The notes under the pieces are model-generated. The model was not told the origin of the DNA. It did no database searches and saw nothing but the letters and a program-made list of their open reading frames with translations. From Deroplatys truncata (Eukaryota; Arthropoda; Insecta; Mantodea; Mantidae), in NCBI GenBank assembly GCA_030765065.1, contig CM060990.1:281507341-281571340 (forward strand): 64,000 nt of DNA. Direction: 5' to 3'. Both the position numbers and the translations under genes were made by a program. Within the stretch, counting starts at the first letter, position 1. The number at the start of each line of letters is the position of its first letter. Shown here one piece after another: positions 58,561-64,000 of the stretch.

Positions 58561-59378
58561 GAAGAAGAAGAAGAAGAAGAAGATGAAGAAGAAGAAGAAG
58601 AAGAAGAAGAAGAAGAAGAAGAAGAAGAAGAAGAAGAAGAAGAAGAAGAAGAAGAAGAGTTTCTGCTCTAAATTAACTGAAATTAGTATATACAAGCAAA
58701 ACAAAAAAACTAATTATTTTGAAATATTTTGTCCTCTTAAGTGAATCTAATTCAGTACTTGAATTATGAGATTGTATTTATAACTGCACAGCTCCATAAG
58801 AATGAGTAATGGTAATGTGAACACGTTTAAGTTATACACGGTTACAATATTTAAAAATTGTGATTGGGAATAATTAAATCCCTCAGCTAAAGTGGATTAT
58901 ATTTCATTAGATTAAAACATTGTATTAACAACTGAAAGTCTTATTTTCAAAATAATTATCATAATTTCTTTTCAGAGCAAGTAATAGGTAGCCAACATGG
59001 AGTTATGAGTTCCCTGATATGACAGTTTACTTCATATAAAGCTTTATATTCAGATAACATATTTAATGGCCTTGTGCATTAAAACTGCTACCTGCAGCTA
59101 CAGTGTCAAGCTGGATTGTTGGTGTTGCTGTTGGTGTCAATAAGACTGAAAAATATCAAGTAATAATAATTTAATACATCAAAATAGAGCACATTTTCCC
59201 TAATAGTTAATATTTAGAAGAGAAAGTATTATTTGCTTTACAAGAATGTATTGTGAATGTTATACATGATTAGGTACCTGAAGGTGGTCTGATAGCATCA
59301 GCATTACATTCGAAACAGAACCCCACGTTGTGACCCAAATGGGGTACTGCCAGGGTTATCCTGTATAATAGCGGCCAT
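57822..59378 (-). CDS. tentative multi-exon gene ending in a charged coiled coil
   Basis: The last exon (58,138-57,822) follows the acceptor TTCTTTATAG and reads about 104 residues. A proline-rich start (LPSLSKPPPKK) leads into a long Glu/Arg/Lys helix (LLEEELELGIKMHRLQMEYD, then EEERRRQGFEWEEEKKKKHL). Upstream on the same strand are small segments with GT-AG borders: ~58,278-58,180 (acidic, DQSNDASSDKDIAVKEAED), ~58,490-58,434, ~59,150-59,095 (LLTPTATPTIQLDTVAAG) and ~59,340-59,281. A well-placed ATG (AAGATGGCC) lies at 59,378. Similar coiled-coil tails occur on the Myb/SANT-like partner proteins of Harbinger transposases, which would fit the transposase to the left. No Myb domain is visible, and exon phases were not all reconciled. 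Confidence 0.35.
58496..58657. repeat. (TAA)n then (GAA)n microsatellite
   Basis: About 63 bp of TAA repeats run directly into about 97 bp of GAA repeats. Poly-Phe/Leu frames across it are artefacts. It lies in an intron of the tentative minus-strand gene, next to a splice acceptor. Confidence 0.95.
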
Positions 59379-60610
59379 CTTCTGCTAGCAGTGGCCTGGA
59401 AGTGGCTTAAGGGGCTCGAGCGTTGCCAACAGTAGGAAATGAGCATGCAGAATATAACAACATTGTAACATTAAATTGGCGGTGCGCTAATTAAAATAGT
59501 CTTACATCAACATTAAATTAGGGTTAAGTGAATGCTTGTATTTCATGAAATTAGCCTTGCACCAATGCACAAAAAGACACAAGTTTCCCATGGGAGTGAT
59601 AGTATAGTTAAATGCATGTGTTTTTTTTTTCTGCCCTTTTTTTGGAGTTTTTTTTATGAATGTCTTGTACAACATTCAATGTTTATGTACTTTTTGGCTT
59701 TTAGTTATGCGCTTTTAACAATAACAATATATTTCCTCTTGTAAAAAAAAAGTCGTCTTTTTATTCGGGTAAAGTAAATATTGTATATAGGCGCAGTAGG
59801 ATTTTATTATTGAACCTTTGGTTATTTGATACTATTAAAAGCTTTAGAAAATTAGACAGAATGACCATTAAGGCAAAAGTTATTTTAAATACCTAGGGGG
59901 AAAGTAAGTACTAAGGTCATAAAGGCAAAACAGAAGGAGGTTGGGATAAAGGAATTTTTTCGTTGAAGCCTAGTTATTTTACAAAGTGAACAAAACCTTT
60001 ATGTTGATCCATTCTCAGTAAAAATGCTTTAATCATAGAGCAAACACATTTTCGCACATATATAAAAAAAGGTGCACACATTATTACATAGACAGACAGA
60101 TGGATGGATGGATATTGCTAAAAAACATTTATACGTGTATAGCAACGTCAAAAGCTAAGTATTACAAAAATTCAATCTTATAAAATTCCTGGAGTAGAGA
60201 AAGGATTTCCTTCAATATCATTAAAAATCTGTGTTTTAAAAATGTCATATGTAAGTTTTTTTATTTTATCAGATAAGCTTAAAATCAGTGAAGCTTCTAT
60301 ATAGCACAGAAGCAGTGGCAGCATTCTTGCCATTGCCATTGAGCCATAAAGCCCACATTGTTGTATTAATGAACTGCAATGAACATCACAATAGCAAAAA
60401 ACTGATGTCACTAAAAATAGAAACAGAAGTATGCACCTTTGATTGAATTCCACCTTGTTAAAGTACACTGTGTAATGCTGCGCGATTACATCCAGTATCA
60501 CACCAACCATGTCTTGTCTCTGAAAACAATTCCGGAATAGGAATTCATGAAGATAGGATGTGAAGAGGGCTTGTACCAAACTGGCACCGAATTTTCCTCT
60601 TGATCCTCGT
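59379..60610. other. intergenic, no gene recognised
   Basis: A minus-strand frame (60,178-60,744) is half AT-rich intergenic sequence and half LINE 5' leader, so I do not call it. A short GATG repeat (60,095-60,115) is present. Confidence 0.4.
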
Positions 60611-61059
60611 CCACATGTTTTCCACATTCTGCGTCCCCTCAGGGGCCTCTTACGGTAGGTACGGTATTGGCGCTCCCGGGATCCCGAGCCACACTCTCGA
60701 TTGGGTTCCTCTAAGAGGTAAGGGGGCTTATGCCAAACGCCCAATCAACTGTGGTCTACAAGCGTGTTTGACCAACGATTAGTTACCTCCCTGAACGCAG
60801 TCTGACGAATACCACTGCTCGGGACGGTTGAGGGGAGTTGAAAGGGGTGAGTGGGTAATGTGGAACTCCCAGCCCCTGAGTGTCATGTAGGATTGTGTTC
60901 GTATCCGCTGGTAAAAGTCAGTCCCAGGGAGGGGCCATTACATGAGCTGTTACACTCCCGAAGGCGATTGCGTCCCTTTATCTATGAATTGGGAGGTGAA
61001 ACCGTAAGTCGAGCAAGGTCCAGAGCAGGATTTACCTAAGCTGGGGTGGCACCCAGGAT

Positions 61060-62530
61060 GTGAGCATGCCATTGGAGACATTTGTAATGGTGGAGGATTC
61101 AAGCGCAATGGATACGAAAGAATAAAAGAAAAACACCAAATTAGTTGTGAAAGAAGTAGCCGAGTATTGTGATCGTCGCTACTTTCTTATCAGTAGAACT
61201 GAGGAAAGAAGGACATTCAGTACGGTTAGTCCATTCACTATCCAAAAGGGTCTGGATAAAATTACTGGCGCAGTAAAATCCTGTATTAGAACTCGTAATA
61301 GCACGCTCCTGGTTGAATAACATTCACCATCTCAGGCAGCTATTATACAGAAAGCAAACATGTTAGCTAGCTACCTCATACGAGTTAAGATGCAAAAGAC
61401 CTTGAACTCCTCGCGCGGTGTTGTACACACCCGTACATTGGACAATATGTCCAATGAGGAGATTCAAGAAAATCTGGAAGATCAAGGTGTGGCATCTGAA
61501 TATCGGGATCAGCGGAGACAAGGAGATGAATTTGTGCCTACTCGTACTCTGTTTCTTACCTTTGATGGGTAGACCTACCTCAAAGGATTAAGGCAGGGTA
61601 TGAAGCCATTGAAGCTAGGCCATATATTCCCAACCCGTTGAGATGCTGTAAGTGCCAGCGCTTTGGTCATACAAGTGATTTCTGTAACTGTTAAGCTACC
61701 TGCGTTAACTGTGGAGAATTCTCACACGAGGGAGCATGTACATCAGCTCCAGCATGCGTTAACTGTAGTAGTGAACAACCATCCAGTTCCTGAGAATGCC
61801 CAGGTTTTACAGAGGAAAGGGCGATCCAGGAGATCCGGGTTAGGGGAATACTTCCTTCTCGGAAGCCTGAAAACTCCTGCGCGTCCGCTAACCCTCTGTC
61901 CCCAAGTCCGGTACCTAAGCTCAGTTGCAGCTAAACCGGTACTGAGTGGGGAAATCACAACTCAAACCAGCGATATTAACGGGGCCACAATTTCACAAAA
62001 GATTCTCATAGCCAGGTTACTTCCAAAGACCACGAAATCTACATATGCAACAACAGATGCCATGTATCTTACTGACAAGATCCCTTCAGTAAGGTCAACA
62101 TCAAGACCATCGACCTCAAGCAATAAGACTGGCAAGCCCGTAACTTATAATGCATCACAGATAAAGTTCAAGACCAGCTATAACCAAAATGACTTCCTGA
62201 AAGAAAATGTAAAGTCTATACCCCAAACATTCAAGGGAAAGAAAAGTCCACAAGCATCTTCTCGGAGATCCTCTTCCGATGAATCTTCTGGGAAGGACTC
62301 GGATCGGCGATCTACATCTTCGCCGATCTCCACTTCCAATCGGTTCGAGTTCTCGAACCAAGTTTTCAATTGGAAAGCGGTTCTCTCCCATGGAGGAGAT
62401 GGAGCAGGAGATTACTGCCCCTACTGCCAGAACGATAATGAAAAAGAGTCAGGATCCTTCCTCTGCTAAAGGTGCTAGCCCGTCACCGAAAAAGAGCAAA
62501 TTGGTTCGACAACCTTCGTCATCAAAGTAG
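61060..62530 (+). pseudogene. Jockey LINE ORF1 (Gag-like with CCHC knuckles)
   Basis: Readable parts in order are METFVMVEDSSAMD (from 61,077) and CDRRYFLISRTEERRTFSTV. Next come SYLIRVKMQKTLNSSRGVV and TLDNMSNEEIQENLEDQGVA, the RRM-like Gag core. Then come ARPYIPNPLRCCKCQRFGHT (first CCHC knuckle, near 61,620-61,690) and CVNCGEFSHEGAC and CVNCSSE (second and third). A long Ser/Thr/Lys-rich tail follows (SRRSSSDESSGKDSDRRSTS). At least four stops or shifts break it, the first after 'MDTKE'. Role: binds element RNA and accompanies it to the nucleus. Confidence 0.85.
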
Positions 62531-62559
62531 TGGACTCTTTGGAATTGAGAACTTATCTC

Positions 62560-64000
62560 ATTATGAATACCATGGCTATCCTTCAAGGGAACATGAGTGG
62601 AATTAGAACTCATCGACTAGAGCTTGAGTTTTTAATCCACGAGAATAATACTTTGGTCGTATGTTTGCAAGAGACTAAGCTCCGTTCGCAAGATGGCTTT
62701 AAAAATAAGTCGGTATACCCCACTATGGTGTGATCTTACACCCGAAGATGGTATTCCTGTGCACGGGGGCACCATGGTGCTCATAAGAGATGATGTATTT
62801 GTGGAATCTGCAACCACAGAGTCTGACATCCAGTCAGTGGCTATAAGGATTAAACTGCCATCCCTCCAATTTACCATTTATAACATTTATCTGCCTCCAT
62901 CCGATAACCTCTCACTCACGGTTTTAGATGATCTAATTTTGCAGTTACCGAAGCCTTTTCTGATGGTGGGAGATGTTAATGACAATCACCCTCTTTGGGG
63001 CTCACCTCGCGCTTGTGCGAGAGGTAAATTAACTGCCGATTTTTGGACAATTATAACTTAGCTCTTCTGAACACCGGAGAGCCTACATTTCTCTCAGACT
63101 ACTTCAACACTTTCTCACACCTTGATATTGCAGTCAGTTCACCACAGTTAGCAGTTAGCTTGCAATGGCATGTCATCTCTGATTTACATTCTAGTGACCA
63201 CTTTCTATGCCCTATTAATCTCTTAACACAAGATATGTGTTCCACACATTTGCTTCGATAAAGCTTGTATCAAGCCTACTGGAACCTTTACTCCCAGTTG
63301 GCTGTGTTTAATTACAATGAGCACGCTGTGCGAATGGTTTGGTCGAATATCTCGCAGAGACAATTCTTTGTGCTACTGATCAATCTATTCCTCGATCGAT
63401 GCCCAGCCCCGTCGATTTCCGGCCCCTTGGTGGACCGATGAATGTCGAAAGGCCATTCGTGCTCCTAGGTGTGCTGTTAGGGTTTTTCAGCGTCCCCCTA
63501 CACTGTATAACCTGATCCAGTACAAGAAAATGCGTGCCAAGTCCAGACAAATCATTAAGGATTACAACATCGTGAAGCAAGGTTGTAACTTTATTTAAAC
63601 GACATACACCTTCCTTTGTCGTTTGGGATAAGTTAAGGCGTGTGACCAGAAATTCGACCCACCTGCCAGTTGCCGGTCTCAAAACAGCTGCAGGAGCTGT
63701 TGTTGATACATTTCACTGGCTAACGCATTTGGCCGTGCTTTCGCTCAAGTGTTTAGCTCAGATAACCATTCGCCCGAATTCCTTCCTGTTAAGGCTCAGG
63801 TTGAATCTCAAGCTTACTGGTTTCGTTCAGGAGATCCTGAAGATTGCAATTGCCTTCTCACCATGGCGGAGTTAGAACTCGCTCCTTCATCTTCGCGAGT
63901 ATCAGCACTATAACAAGTTGGTATGCACGTGCAAATGTTGCAATAGCTCTCTCCTGAAGGTAAGGCTTTCCTACTCGAGGTCTATAATCGTGTTTGAGTT
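62560..64000 (+). pseudogene. Jockey LINE ORF2, endonuclease part (incomplete)
   Basis: It starts MNTMAILQGNMSGIRTHRLE (catalytic Asn), then VVCLQETKLRS (Glu). After a shift it reads HGGTMVLIRDDVF, YNIYLPPSDNLSL and FLMVGDVNDNHPLWGSPRAC (Asp/Asn loop). After another shift it reads FNTFSHLDIAVSS and SDLHSSDHFLCPI (Ser-Asp-His). Downstream, NLIQYKKMRAKSRQIIKDYN and FGRAFAQVFSSDNHSPEF match the linker leading to reverse transcriptase. Several stops and shifts are present. The window ends before the polymerase motifs. Confidence 0.85.

Larger units (their letters stand above)
60615..64000 (+). mobile_element. Jockey-type LINE, 5' part, runs off the window
   Basis: A GC-richer 5' leader (about 60,615-61,060) is followed by a Gag-like ORF1 with zinc knuckles and an ORF2 with AP endonuclease and the linker before reverse transcriptase. 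The exact 5' end is inferred from the change in base composition. Multiple stops and shifts show it is inactive. The reverse transcriptase proper lies beyond position 64,000. Confidence 0.85.

Noticed and set aside
58426-58704. 92-codon poly-Phe/poly-Leu frame
   Set aside because: It is the (GAA)n/(TAA)n microsatellite read on the minus strand.
60178-60744. 188-codon minus-strand frame
   Set aside because: Half of it is the antisense of the Jockey LINE leader and half is AT-rich intergenic sequence; no domain is visible.

Overview
This looks like a piece of a large, AT-rich, transposon-packed insect (or at least arthropod) nuclear genome. The grounds are GT-AG introns, an arthropod-style TATA+initiator promoter, tRNA-derived SINEs, Jockey- and R1/LOA-type LINEs with insect-type ORF1 proteins, Tc1, DD41D mariner, hAT and PIF/Harbinger DNA transposons, and Polinton-like elements. 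I cannot name the species. No conserved housekeeping gene is visible. The only plausible host genes are a small spliced gene at the left edge and a weak multi-exon model near 58-59 kb.

Layout. 0-6 kb: a spliced gene of unknown role on the minus strand (555-1026), then a dispersed repeat, a 101-bp tandem duplication and a small hairpin. 6-10.5 kb: a tRNA-headed SINE and two copies of a dispersed repeat, one split by a decayed Tc1 element. 10.5-18.4 kb: a decayed LINE with a DUF4780-like ORF1, endonuclease, reverse transcriptase and RNase H. It sits inside a CT-rich minisatellite and has itself been hit by two SINEs and a hAT-type element. 18.7-20.5 kb: a young-looking DD41D mariner with a single premature stop.

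21,242-35,784 is a 14.5-kb giant inverted repeat flanked by a 6-bp target duplication (TACACT). Each arm carries, in mirror image, a protein-primed family-B DNA polymerase fossil with its core promoter, an inner tandem array and a subterminal tandem array. 36.8-51.3 kb is a Harbinger-type MITE followed by a spliced PIF/Harbinger transposase pseudogene. That pseudogene is split by a second giant inverted-repeat element at 39,147-50,399 (11.25 kb, 6-bp target duplication AACGCA). The arms of the second element are built from 655-bp units rich in CCAAT-box and YY1/PHO-like motifs, and its ends fold into hairpins carrying a CTCF-like sequence. 51.7-55.4 kb is a Gypsy-like LTR retrotransposon fossil. 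55.9-59.4 kb holds a duplicated Harbinger exon and a minus-strand coiled-coil gene model. 60.6-64.0 kb is the 5' part of a Jockey-type LINE that runs off the window.

The most interesting point is the pair of giant palindromes only 3.4 kb apart. Both begin 5'-AGTAG, both make 6-bp target duplications, and they share a short motif in their arrays. I read them as Polinton-like elements with extreme terminal inverted repeats. In the first, the repeats have swallowed the polymerase gene. The second has no polymerase and would depend on one supplied in trans. Structure and target duplications are read directly from the sequence; the relationship and mechanism are inference.
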